Assembly (NCBI GenBank): GCA_022565875.1
Contig: JAIULY010000002.1
Coordinates: forward strand, 1-43,569
From: Schleiferiaceae bacterium
Lineage (GTDB): Bacteria > Bacteroidota > Bacteroidia > Flavobacteriales > Schleiferiaceae
DNA: 43,569 bases
Direction: 5' to 3'
The position numbers and the translations under genes are program-made. Numbering within the stretch: the first letter of the stretch is position 1; each line of letters opens with the position of its first letter. Below, in pieces: positions 25,510 through 32,736 of this stretch. Under the pieces are notes generated by a model that was not told where the DNA came from, did not search any database, and was given only the letters and a program-made list of their open reading frames with translations.

Positions 25510-25569
25510 ATGGTGTGAAATCAAAACGCTAATGTACAAGAATTTTGGTGTATAAATGTTTTGAAAAAT

Positions 25570-26442
25570 TTAGTGTGTTGCATCTTTAATTGACTTTCCA
25601 CAATGTGGGCAGTACTTCCATTCTTTGTTTTGAATAGTATCGGCTGCTTCATTTCGTTTTGCAGCTTCTTCCTGTGTCATTTTTTCCAGTTCTGTGCTAA
25701 AACCAGAGGCTAAAATACCTGCGGGCAAAGCAAAAAGACCTACGCCAAGTAAAGCGATACAGCCGCCGAGAATTTTTCCAGCAACAGTAATCGGTACAAC
25801 ATCGCCATACCCTACAGTTGTAAGGGTTACAATGCCCCACCACATAGCGTCGGGTACACTTCCAAAAACATCCGGTTGGTGTGGACCCTCTACGTAATAA
25901 ATCAAGAAAGAAATTGACACCAATAAGGTCAGTGTAAAAAATAAACTTATTAGCAGTTCATTGCTTTTTGTTGCAAATACTCGTCCTATCAATTGCAGCG
26001 ATTTGAAATACCGAACAAGTTTAAGTAATCTAAATAAACGCAATAAAAATAAATACTTCAGATTTAAATGAGTAAACAAAATGAGATAAAAAGGAGCTAT
26101 GGCAAGAATATCAATTACAGCAAAAGGCGTAAGAAAAAAATATAATCGTGGGAAGCGGTAGTTTTTGGCTTTTGGATGCTCAACATGCACCCACCAGCGA
26201 AGAATGACTTCAAAGGAAAAAAACACAACCGAATAAAACTCAACCCAATTTAGTACCTGCCTAATACCTGTTGGTAAATTTGGTAACGTATTAATAATTA
26301 AGCTGGTGATATTAATTAAAATTACAGCTGCAATTAAAACATCAATGAAAAACGACAAGCCTGTTGGTGAGCTACCGGGTTCAAGAAGGTGAAATAACTT
26401 TTTTCTAAAACTTTCATAAGGTTTTCTTACTTGAAGTGGCAT
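25570..26442 (-). CDS. Six-helix voltage-gated-type potassium channel
   Basis: The product is 290 residues from the ATG at 26442; the longer frame to 26583 would run across the promoter of the divergent gene. Four hydrophobic helices precede an arginine/lysine-bearing S4-like helix ('LRLFRLLKLVRYFKSL', residues ~134-150). The pore helix and selectivity filter are 'AMWWGIVTLTTVGYGDVVP' (TVGYGD 209-214), and the pore-lining helix is 'GCIALLGVGLFALPAGILASGF'. It ends in a short cytoplasmic tail with a single CPHCG knuckle. It conducts K+ across the inner membrane. It lacks a RCK/TrkA domain. Confidence 0.92.
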   Translation of the reverse strand: MPLQVRKPYESFRKKLFHLLEPGSSPTGLSFFIDVLIAAVILINITSLIINTLPNLPTGIRQVLNWVEFYSVVFFSFEVILRWWVHVEHPKAKNYRFPRLYFFLTPFAVIDILAIAPFYLILFTHLNLKYLFLLRLFRLLKLVRYFKSLQLIGRVFATKSNELLISLFFTLTLLVSISFLIYYVEGPHQPDVFGSVPDAMWWGIVTLTTVGYGDVVPITVAGKILGGCIALLGVGLFALPAGILASGFSTELEKMTQEEAAKRNEAADTIQNKEWKYCPHCGKSIKDATH

Positions 26443-26505
26443 GAATAATTCAATTAAAGGTGAATAATTATCAAATTTGACAATCGAGATTCTTTTCAAA
26501 GTGCA

Positions 26506-26537
26506 TTTGCAGCGCGCTATATAGATGCTTACTTTTG
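26506..26537 (+). promoter_or_regulatory. Promoter of the DUF493 gene
   Basis: TTTG at 26506-26509, 20 bases, then TACTTTTG at 26530-26537: a near-perfect Bacteroidota promoter 17 bases before the ATG. Confidence 0.82.
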
Positions 26538-26554
26538 CAAAATAAAGAAAAAAC

Positions 26555-26827
26555 ATGGAAGGACCTTTTGAATCACTCCGCAAAAAATTAGATGAATTTG
26601 AATCTTGGCCACGTGTCTATATGTTCAAATTTATAGTTCCTGCTGATAACGAGAAGTTAGCAAAACTTCAGAGTCTTTTCAACACCTCTGAAAGTGAAGT
26701 GGTGACACGTCAAAGTCGCAATGGCAACTTTATCAGTTTAACGGCTAAAGAGTTGATGATGAATGCTGATAATGTAATTAGCCGTTATGAGGAGGCGAAT
26801 ACTATTGAAGGGGTCATTTCATTATAA
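26555..26827 (+). CDS. DUF493 family protein
   Basis: The 90-residue protein matches the DUF493/YbeD family: 'WPRVYMFKFIVPADNEKLAKLQSLF' and 'RQSRNGNFISLTAKELMMNADNVISRYEEANTIEGVISL', with a ferredoxin-like (ACT-like) fold expected. YbeD-type proteins resemble regulatory allosteric domains, but no biochemical role is known. It converges with the FAD oxidoreductase gene, 11 bases apart, and is divergent from the K+ channel gene. Confidence 0.88.
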   Translation: MEGPFESLRKKLDEFESWPRVYMFKFIVPADNEKLAKLQSLFNTSESEVVTRQSRNGNFISLTAKELMMNADNVISRYEEANTIEGVISL

Positions 26828-26837
26828 GCGGTAATCC

Positions 26838-27962
26838 TCAATCCCAAAGACTCGCAGTTTTTTTGCCAATAGCAGCACCAAGTGCAATTCCCATCCCGCC
26901 CAATCGCACGGCACAAGCAACATTAGAAGATAGTAAGCGAACTATGACCTCTTTTTCATTATTTCCCCCCATACCCATAATGCCGGCCCAACTATCTTCA
27001 ATTTGAAAAGCTTGAGCTGGAAGTATGTGTTTTTTGAGTAATTTTTGTAGATTTTTCTGAATGATGGCCGACGTTTCCATTTGTAGGGTGCGTTCGTTGT
27101 CCTTATCGAGATTTCTCCCGCCACCAAACAAAACTCTTCCACCAACATTCCGAAAATAATAATAACCCATTTGGAAATGGAAAACACCATTAAAGGCTAA
27201 CTTTGAAATTTCATTGGTAATTAATACCTGTGCTCTAGCCGGTTCTACATTTAGTTCTGGAACAAGCGGACGCGCAAAACCGTTGGTGCAAATAGCCATT
27301 TTCCGAGCTAGAAAAATCCCAAATTTAGTTTGAAATTGAACTCGATTTCCCAAATCCTCAAATGACTCCAACGAAACACCATTTAAAATGATAATGTTAT
27401 TTCGTAAAGCTTTTTGAATCAGGTTGAAAATCATTTTCCCTGTATGCACCATACCTTCTGCTGGAATGGCAACACAAGCACTAAAACCGGAAAACTGAAA
27501 CTCTTGTAGTTTTTCATTGTCAACAACAAACGCAGGTTGTTGAAAAATCGGCTCAAGCTTTTTATTGAGGTAGGGGAGCTTCTCTAAAACATGTGCTGTA
27601 TCGGCATCATCCTCTAAAAACAATTCATATCCGCCCGTATTTTTAAACCCAAGCTCCTCGTCTGATAATAGTGTTCTAAGTAGCTGAAGGCCCTCATAAC
27701 GCTGCTTTACCAAATTGAAAACTTCATTCTCTGATTCGATTTTTAAGTCATCAAGAATTTCACTGGGACTACCAAAGCAAGCAAACCCAGCATTTTTGGT
27801 GCTGGCTCCTGTGGGTAAAGCTCCTTTCTCCAAAACAAGAATTTTTGCCTCTGGATTTTTTTCTCTGTAGAATAATGCCGTCGAAAGCCCTACAAGCCCG
27901 CCACCAATAATCAATAAATCAATGTCTTTGAACCAAAGTTCCTTTTCCCAAAAGCTTAGCAC
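26838..27962 (-). CDS. FAD-dependent oxidoreductase, DAO/DadA-like
   Basis: The 374-residue protein has the Rossmann dinucleotide motif 'DLLIIGGGLVGLSTALFYRE' followed by 'ILVLEKG' and the DAO signature 'GASTKNAGFACFG'. The C-terminal part has 'GGRVLFGGGRN', 'EDSWAGIMGMG' and 'VACAVRLGGMGIALG', which hold FAD. Members oxidise D-amino acids, glycine, sarcosine or similar secondary amines. The substrate is not evident. No signal peptide is visible, so it is cytoplasmic. The DUF6580 gene lies 22 bases upstream in the same operon. Confidence 0.88.
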   Translation of the reverse strand: MLSFWEKELWFKDIDLLIIGGGLVGLSTALFYREKNPEAKILVLEKGALPTGASTKNAGFACFGSPSEILDDLKIESENEVFNLVKQRYEGLQLLRTLLSDEELGFKNTGGYELFLEDDADTAHVLEKLPYLNKKLEPIFQQPAFVVDNEKLQEFQFSGFSACVAIPAEGMVHTGKMIFNLIQKALRNNIIILNGVSLESFEDLGNRVQFQTKFGIFLARKMAICTNGFARPLVPELNVEPARAQVLITNEISKLAFNGVFHFQMGYYYFRNVGGRVLFGGGRNLDKDNERTLQMETSAIIQKNLQKLLKKHILPAQAFQIEDSWAGIMGMGGNNEKEVIVRLLSSNVACAVRLGGMGIALGAAIGKKTASLWD

Positions 27963-27984
27963 AGAGGCGGGGGGATTAGTGGGG

Positions 27985-28551
27985 TTATAATGAGGCGGAT
28001 TTTTCTGTGCTCGATTGCGGAGCTAGAACAGTGTACAGCGCATAAATGCCAACCGTATATAAAACGGTACTAATGACTTGGTTGGCCAAATAAGGAAGAC
28101 CAGCTATGTAAGAAGCTCCTAGTCCGTAAACATTCTGAGCGTAGAGCGGACTGCCTAACCACGATGCAAAATTAGTAATAAGGAAAAAGCTCAAGGCAGA
28201 AATAATAGACCAAAGAATCATATTTTTATAATTGCCTTTTTTCATAAAAGAAGCTCCAAAGACTACCGAAAGTAAAAAAGCCCCATAAACATAAACAAAT
28301 GTCCCGTGAAACAAAGTAAATCCAGTGGTGTATTGTGCATAAATGACATTATTGATAATCAAATCACTTATGAAAAGCGCCAACAACGGGGCAATGAACG
28401 CTAATTTCCGGTTGTTAATCAAGGCTCCACCTAGCAAGGCAATGCTGCCAACGGCTGTAAAATTGGGCGCGTGAGGTATTAAACGCGAAAGCGCACCCGC
28501 AGCAATTAAACCTAAGACAAGAAGCTGATTTTTTGACAGTGAACGAATCAT
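27985..28551 (-). CDS. DUF6580 family integral membrane protein
   Basis: The 188-residue product starts at the ATG at 28551; the alternative at 28608 lies upstream of the predicted transcription start. The N-terminal 'ALSRLIPHAPNFTAVGSIALLGGAL' is the family signature. About five to six helices follow, with little extramembrane sequence ('FAPLLALFISDLIIN', 'FHGTFVYVYGAFLLSVVFG', 'ALSFFLITNFASWLG'). The architecture is similar to S-components of ECF vitamin transporters, which is a hint and not proof. It is first in an operon with a FAD oxidoreductase. Confidence 0.85.
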   Translation of the reverse strand: MIRSLSKNQLLVLGLIAAGALSRLIPHAPNFTAVGSIALLGGALINNRKLAFIAPLLALFISDLIINNVIYAQYTTGFTLFHGTFVYVYGAFLLSVVFGASFMKKGNYKNMILWSIISALSFFLITNFASWLGSPLYAQNVYGLGASYIAGLPYLANQVISTVLYTVGIYALYTVLAPQSSTEKSASL

Positions 28552-28592
28552 TATGTATAGTTTTTCTAAGATGGTTGTTTTACTTAAGGTGA

Positions 28593-28623
28593 CAAAAGTA
28601 CAAAGCACAAGTTGATATTACAA
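28593..28623 (-). promoter_or_regulatory. Promoter of the DUF6580-FAD oxidoreductase operon
   Basis: On the minus strand TTG (28623-28621), 20 bases, then TACTTTTG (28600-28593). The start of transcription would be near 28587, which supports the ATG at 28551. Confidence 0.75.
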
Positions 28624-28634
28624 TCGCTTTCTTT

Positions 28635-29087
28635 TTATCTTGGTTGATGTTCTGAAAAGCTTCCGTCTTGATAGAAGCATATGATTTTCAATATTTTATT
28701 GTTGTTATCACCCACAAAATCCAGAGGGGGGGCGGGTTGTGATTTTGGCGCTGACGGCACATTGCCTGCTTTTTCACGGAACCCTTCCGCATTTTGTGGT
28801 GTGGAGTCTTGTTTAAAAATGGTTTTTTCCGATTTTGGGGGTGAAGTGGGGTGCTGGTGTGATTTTGTTGCCCCCTTCATTTCACCCTTACCAAACAACA
28901 ACCAATCTGTTGCTACTTCCGGAAACCCTTCAAGAATTTGCTGAATCACACTCAGACTGGGCTTATTTCTTCCACTCAATATGTGCGACAGAATGGATCG
29001 CTTTATTTCACATTTGTCCGCAAACTCAGATTGTGTGAGGTGGTGGGCTGTTCGCAGCCTATCAATTCGTTCGGCTATATCATCCAT
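28635..29087 (-). CDS. XRE-family helix-turn-helix regulator
   Basis: The 150-residue protein has an N-terminal Cro/CI-type domain: 'IAERIDRLRTAHHLTQSEFADKCEIKRSILSHILSGRNKPSLSVIQQIL'. After it comes a ~45-residue low-complexity linker rich in Pro, Ser and Lys, and a short C-terminal strand pair ('KILKIICFYQDGSFSEH') that may be a dimerisation or ligand element. It has no protease or CI-like catalytic domain. It acts on DNA in the cytoplasm. A perfect inverted repeat lies between its own promoter and ATG, which suggests autorepression. Confidence 0.9.
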   Translation of the reverse strand: MDDIAERIDRLRTAHHLTQSEFADKCEIKRSILSHILSGRNKPSLSVIQQILEGFPEVATDWLLFGKGEMKGATKSHQHPTSPPKSEKTIFKQDSTPQNAEGFREKAGNVPSAPKSQPAPPLDFVGDNNNKILKIICFYQDGSFSEHQPR

Positions 29088-29090
29088 AAT

Positions 29091-29110
29091 TTTGCATTTG
29101 TAAATGCAAA
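29091..29110. promoter_or_regulatory. Perfect inverted repeat, candidate operator of the XRE regulator
   Basis: TTTGCATTT, two bases (GT), and AAATGCAAA form two exact nine-base arms, three bases upstream of the ATG of the XRE gene. The site lies downstream of the predicted transcription start, an ideal place for roadblock autorepression. It is the most regular palindrome in the window apart from terminators. Confidence 0.6.
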
Positions 29111-29129
29111 TTTACATTAAAAAGAGTTA

Positions 29130-29159
29130 CAAAAGTAATTTGCAAAACTGTATTTTCAA
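29130..29159 (-). promoter_or_regulatory. Promoter of the XRE regulator
   Basis: On the minus strand TTG (29159-29157), 19 bases, then TACTTTTG (29137-29130). The transcription start is expected near 29124, leaving the palindrome in the leader. Confidence 0.75.
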
Positions 29160-29227
29160 TGGTGACAAAGCGTTTAAGTCATGAGCTCAAAACTACTGGT
29201 TATTAATGGTTAAACCAATACGTATCT

Positions 29228-30562
29228 CTATTTGTAAACTTCCTTTTCTTTTATCGTTTCAGAGAAAATAAGTTCACCTCTGTTAGACCAAAGCGATATT
29301 GTCAGTACTCTATCCTTGCGTTTTCCAGAAAAATCGAGTGTAGCGAAATTCCTTTTTTGGTAAAGCGTCCCGGGAACTCTATTGGTATTGACTTCTGTTA
29401 GCTCTCTAGTATTGGCACCTGATGTTAATGGCGATGTGGTTAAATCCCAAATTGTATTGCCATTTGGTAGCGTTAGTTTACTCAATTCGGCATGGTGGCG
29501 GTCTCCAGTGAGGAAAACGACCCCTCTAATATTTTTCTCAGCAATGCGATTAATGATTCTTTCACGCTCGGTTTTGTACACAGCATGGTTTTCATAAACT
29601 GCTGCATCTGAAAGGAATTGGCCACCTACGGCAATGATTTTAAAGGGAGCATTGCTCAATTGAAGAATTTCAATCAACCAATCTTCTTGTTCCTTACCGA
29701 GAATAAAGTGTTCGTTATCATCACCTTCTGCAGTGCGGAACCAGCGATTATCCAACAAAAAGAAGTCTGCATCGCCAAAAGAAAAAGCTGTAGTAGTGCC
29801 GGCAAGACTAGAATTACCAGAAGTGGGGTTCATCCAAAACTTATCAAAAGCTTCGCGGGTTTTGTCTTTGTGAATATAAGCGCGGTTGGCGTCATTCGGG
29901 CCAAAATCATGGTCGTCCCAAATGGCATAGTTGGGGCAACATGCCAATAAGGGCTGCAACTCGCTAAGCGCTCTATCGTGCGAATACCTTTCGAATATCC
30001 CTGTGCGAGAAGTCCAGTCAGCAGGACGTAAATACGTATTGTCACCAAGCCACAACATCATGTCTGGCTTGCTTTTTACTATGGTTTCAAAAATAAAATA
30101 CTCTCCGCCGTAGGCATTCCCTTTTCTGTCAAAAGGCGGCTCATTGATATATGAACAACTTCCAGTGGCTACACGAAAGTTAGGTGGATCGGTCTTGTAA
30201 GCAAAATCTATTTGTGTACTAAATTGAGTAGGGTAGGGCATAACCACTTTTTGGTCATTAACTATAATATCATACTCATAGGCGGTTCCTGGAGTTACAG
30301 AGTCTATTGTGAATTTAACAATGTAAAAATCTGTGGGATTGGGTATTTGTGTAATGGTGCGCTTCTCGCTGACGCTTTTAGGCGTTTCCCGGTAAACAAG
30401 CTGAACCGGATCGGAAGTTTTCAACTGAAGCCAAATGCCAACTTCACGCATCTCCGCATAGCCTATCATTGGCCCTGAACGAATAACTTGCTCGCGATTT
30501 ACTTGCGCATTCAAGCTGAATAGTAGTAAGTTAAACGCTAATAATAAATATGACTTTTTCAT
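29228..30562 (-). CDS. PhoD-like alkaline phosphatase / phosphodiesterase
   Basis: The 444-residue exported protein has signal peptide 'MKKSYLLLAFNLLLFSLNAQ', an N-terminal Fn3-like domain ('IGYAEMREVGIWLQLK', 'GTAYEYDIIVNDQ') and a PhoD calcineurin-like domain: 'ATGSCSYI', 'MLWLGDNTYLRPADW', 'YAIWDDHDFGPNDANR', 'GGQFLS', 'GVVFLTGDRHHAEL'. Metal-binding D/N/H residues are intact. It hydrolyses phosphomonoesters or diesters outside the inner membrane and probably supplies phosphate. No T9SS or PhoB-like features are visible. It is divergent from the M14 peptidase gene. Confidence 0.9.
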   Translation of the reverse strand: MKKSYLLLAFNLLLFSLNAQVNREQVIRSGPMIGYAEMREVGIWLQLKTSDPVQLVYRETPKSVSEKRTITQIPNPTDFYIVKFTIDSVTPGTAYEYDIIVNDQKVVMPYPTQFSTQIDFAYKTDPPNFRVATGSCSYINEPPFDRKGNAYGGEYFIFETIVKSKPDMMLWLGDNTYLRPADWTSRTGIFERYSHDRALSELQPLLACCPNYAIWDDHDFGPNDANRAYIHKDKTREAFDKFWMNPTSGNSSLAGTTTAFSFGDADFFLLDNRWFRTAEGDDNEHFILGKEQEDWLIEILQLSNAPFKIIAVGGQFLSDAAVYENHAVYKTERERIINRIAEKNIRGVVFLTGDRHHAELSKLTLPNGNTIWDLTTSPLTSGANTRELTEVNTNRVPGTLYQKRNFATLDFSGKRKDRVLTISLWSNRGELIFSETIKEKEVYK

Positions 30563-30642
30563 GTTTGTAATGGCTTTTTTTATTGCTGTTTTCGCTTCGG
30601 CAAGCTACACAAACTCTTTTTTATTTTTGTGATGATTCGCAT

Positions 30643-30650
30643 TAAATTTG
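30643..30650 (+). promoter_or_regulatory. -7 element of the M14 peptidase gene
   Basis: TAAATTTG matches TAnnTTTG exactly, 60 bases before the ATG at 30711. The T-rich sequence upstream has TTTG at 30626-30629 but at only 13 bases, so the -33 call fails. Confidence 0.35.
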
Positions 30651-30710
30651 AGTAAAATCAACAATACACAAAAGTACACTAAAGAAACCCACTTCGTAAA
30701 CAATTGTAAA

Positions 30711-31793
30711 ATGAGTAAAACGTCAATTAGTTCCTTGAATCCCATATTCTTACCGTTCGAAGATTTTCACCAAGCTTTAAAGGCTCTTGTTCATGCAGAC
30801 AATGAAATACTACTCAATGAAGTGGGAGCCTCTGAATTACAGCGTCCTATATTTGAGTTAACAATTGGAAAAGGTGCCAAAAAAGTATTTATTTGGAGTC
30901 AAATGCATGGAAACGAGGCTTCGGGGACACGCGGTTTATTGCTTTGGTTGCAGCGAAGAGAATATGCTCAGTTTACAAATGTATATACAATTGTAATTTT
31001 ACCGATGTTGAATCCGGATGGTGCAACCGCATTTACTCGAAGGAATGCACATGGAATAGACATCAATAGGGATGCACGAAAACGGCAAACCGCAGAAATG
31101 CGGCTGCTACAAAGTCGTATTTTGTTTCACAAACCAGAGTTAGCGCTCAATTTACACGATCAACGAAGTATTTTTGGAGTTGGAGACTCCAAAGAGCCAG
31201 CAGCATTGTCTTTTTTGGCGCCCAGCCGATCCCCTGAAAAAGAAGTTACGAAAGACCGTATAGCTGCTATGCGCGTTATAGCTGCTATTGTTGCGCAACT
31301 GCCAAATCATTTTCACTCAAAGGTAGGGCGTTATAATGATGATTTTTACCCTACCGCCATTGGTGAATGGGTACAGCAACAGGGTATCCCGTGTGTATTG
31401 GTGGAAGCAGGTGTGCTCGACGCCTCTGATTATGGAAGGAATGCAGCGGTTTCCGCTCATCCGTATATTTTTAATGCGGCTCTCGAAGCCCTACAAAACA
31501 TTGAAAGTGCGCCAAATGAATCGGAGTATTTTGCAATACCTGAAAACAAAGAATCTTTTGTGGATCTCATTATTACGAATGCCGTTTTAAATGGTAAACC
31601 CACAACAATAGATCTTGGATTTACCAAAACATTTCAACTCGATAACGATCAAATCAATGTGTTTTGGGTGCTCAATGAAGTTGGCGACTTGCAATTTAAA
31701 ACAGCTTACAGGTGTCTTGATAAAGGTGAAGTATCTGTTGAAGTAACTGAATTATTGCCATTGATTAATAGTCGTGTAGATATAATATATTGA
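30711..31793 (+). CDS. M14-family zinc carboxypeptidase-like protein
   Basis: The product is 360 residues from the ATG; a TTG 63 bases upstream is less likely. Zinc ligands are His66 and Glu69 in 'QMHGNEASGTRG' and His149 in 'LNLHDQ', with substrate arginine and neighbours in 'DINRDARK' and catalytic Glu232 in 'VLVEAGV'. It has no signal peptide, so it is a cytoplasmic enzyme, perhaps for muropeptide or small-peptide turnover or deacylation (succinylglutamate desuccinylase/AstE-like relatives share the fold). The ~90 C-terminal residues form an extra beta domain. The substrate is unknown. Confidence 0.85.
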   Translation: MSKTSISSLNPIFLPFEDFHQALKALVHADNEILLNEVGASELQRPIFELTIGKGAKKVFIWSQMHGNEASGTRGLLLWLQRREYAQFTNVYTIVILPMLNPDGATAFTRRNAHGIDINRDARKRQTAEMRLLQSRILFHKPELALNLHDQRSIFGVGDSKEPAALSFLAPSRSPEKEVTKDRIAAMRVIAAIVAQLPNHFHSKVGRYNDDFYPTAIGEWVQQQGIPCVLVEAGVLDASDYGRNAAVSAHPYIFNAALEALQNIESAPNESEYFAIPENKESFVDLIITNAVLNGKPTTIDLGFTKTFQLDNDQINVFWVLNEVGDLQFKTAYRCLDKGEVSVEVTELLPLINSRVDIIY

Positions 31794-31815
31794 TTTTCTC
31801 TATCTTTAAAAAAAT

Positions 31816-31847
31816 AACATGCGAAGCTAATTTTAGCCTCGCATGTT
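31816..31847. terminator. Hairpin terminator between M14 peptidase and ssb
   Basis: AACATGCGA and TCGCATGTT form a nine-base stem, extended by GCTAA/TTAGC around a two-base loop with one mismatch. Convergent genes flank it. An A-run precedes it (31808-31814), so minus-strand transcripts (ssb) get the T-run. Confidence 0.8.
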
Positions 31848-31874
31848 TGCAAAGTTCATCAAAGAAGATATTAA

Positions 31875-32222
31875 CTAAGCGTCATTTTTCTTACCGCCGA
31901 TAAACATAATTTCGTTGGCGATAATTTCAGTGATGTACCGTTTAATGCCCTTGTCATCGGTGTAATCTCGGCTGGTTAGTTTGCCCTCAACTATTACTTC
32001 CTTTCCTTTCTTGCAGTACTTGTTGATGACTTCAGCTGTTTTCCCAAAAGCAATGACATTGTGCCACTGAGTTTCTTCAACTTTCTCACCTTTTTTATTG
32101 GTGTAACTGTCGTTGGTTGCAATTGTAAATCGCACGCGTTGGCTGCCACCATCAAAGGTTTTCAATTCTGGGTCAACGCCCAAGTGTCCAATCAAGTGAA
32201 CACGATTCTTCAGATTTTTCAT
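31875..32222 (-). CDS. ssb: Single-stranded DNA-binding protein without acidic tail
   Basis: The 115-residue protein is a single OB fold: 'NRVHLIGHLGVDPELKTF', 'RFTIATNDSYTNKKGEKVEETQWHNVIAFGKTAEVINKYCKKGKEVIVEGKL', 'YITEIIANEIMFIGG'. It binds single-stranded DNA, normally as a tetramer. It stops soon after the OB fold ('GGKKNDA') and has no glycine-rich linker or acidic 'DDDIPF'-type tail, which normally recruits replication partners. It is probably a secondary SSB, with the main one elsewhere in the genome. Confidence 0.92.
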   Translation of the reverse strand: MKNLKNRVHLIGHLGVDPELKTFDGGSQRVRFTIATNDSYTNKKGEKVEETQWHNVIAFGKTAEVINKYCKKGKEVIVEGKLTSRDYTDDKGIKRYITEIIANEIMFIGGKKNDA

Positions 32223-32254
32223 AACGTTTAATTTTTATAGAAAGAATTACACTA

Positions 32255-32262
32255 CAAAGCTA
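32255..32262 (-). promoter_or_regulatory. -7 element of ssb
   Basis: TAGCTTTG on the minus strand is a perfect TAnnTTTG match, 32 bases before the ATG. No -33 match. Confidence 0.45.
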
Positions 32263-32271
32263 CAGGTTTTT

Positions 32272-32279
32272 TATATTTG
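32272..32279 (+). promoter_or_regulatory. -7 element of the zinc-finger protein gene
   Basis: TATATTTG is a perfect TAnnTTTG match, 42 bases before the ATG at 32322. It lies only nine bases from the divergent ssb -7 element, so the two promoters must interact. Confidence 0.45.
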
Positions 32280-32283
32280 TAGC

Positions 32284-32295
32284 CGTTTATAAACG
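32284..32295. promoter_or_regulatory. 12-base palindrome and repeated ACGTTTAATT, candidate operator
   Basis: CGTTTATAAACG is a perfect palindrome at the likely start of the rightward transcript. The related decamer ACGTTTAATT occurs both here (32293-32302) and just before the ssb ATG (32224-32233). The arrangement suggests a regulator that binds both sides of the divergent promoter pair. Confidence 0.4.
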
Positions 32296-32321
32296 TTTAA
32301 TTGTCGGTTAATTTTTTAATT

Positions 32322-32684
32322 ATGAAAAATACTTGTACATATTGTGAGAAAACTATTGTGGGTAGAACGGACAAACGCTTTTGTAACTCTACCTGTCGCA
32401 CGCATTACCACAACGAAAAAAACAAACATGGTCAAGTGATGTTGCGAACGGGATTGAACAAAATTAAGCGAAACTATTCCATTTTAAAGGCTTTGGTGGA
32501 GTCGGGTAGTAAACCATTGGTGACACGCATAGAATTGGATGCCCTTGGATTTTCTTTGGGTTATGGATGTAATTTTTTAATTCTTTCTAAAGGGAAAACG
32601 CGTTGTTATTGTGGCGAATACTTCTACGAAGTATTGAACAACGGATCTGTTCGCATTGGAAAGGAATCCATCACTGAATGGTAA
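32322..32684 (+). CDS. Small zinc-ribbon protein
   Basis: The 120-residue protein begins at the ATG, immediately before a zinc motif 'CTYCEKTIVGRTDKRFCNSTCRTHYHNEKN' (CxxC...CxxxC, positions 4-33). The rest is basic ('RTGLNKIKRNYSILKALVES') and ends in a mixed beta region with two more cysteines ('RCYCGEYFYEV'). The zinc module resembles small Bacteroidota DUF2116-like proteins of unknown role. It is divergent from ssb. The basic character and the neighbour hint at nucleic-acid binding. Confidence 0.8.
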   Translation: MKNTCTYCEKTIVGRTDKRFCNSTCRTHYHNEKNKHGQVMLRTGLNKIKRNYSILKALVESGSKPLVTRIELDALGFSLGYGCNFLILSKGKTRCYCGEYFYEVLNNGSVRIGKESITEW

Positions 32685-32736
32685 AAGCCTTTTTTCATGT
32701 ATGAGTTGGCTGGTATGGGAAAGACCCCTTTTTGGT

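Noticed and set aside
26443-26583. N-terminal extension of the K+ channel
   Set aside because: It would overlap the divergent DUF493 promoter and start codon, and adds a non-homologous Cys-rich segment.
28681-28944. 87-codon plus-strand frame inside the XRE regulator gene
   Set aside because: It is antisense to a well-supported HTH gene and results from its low-complexity Pro/Ser linker.
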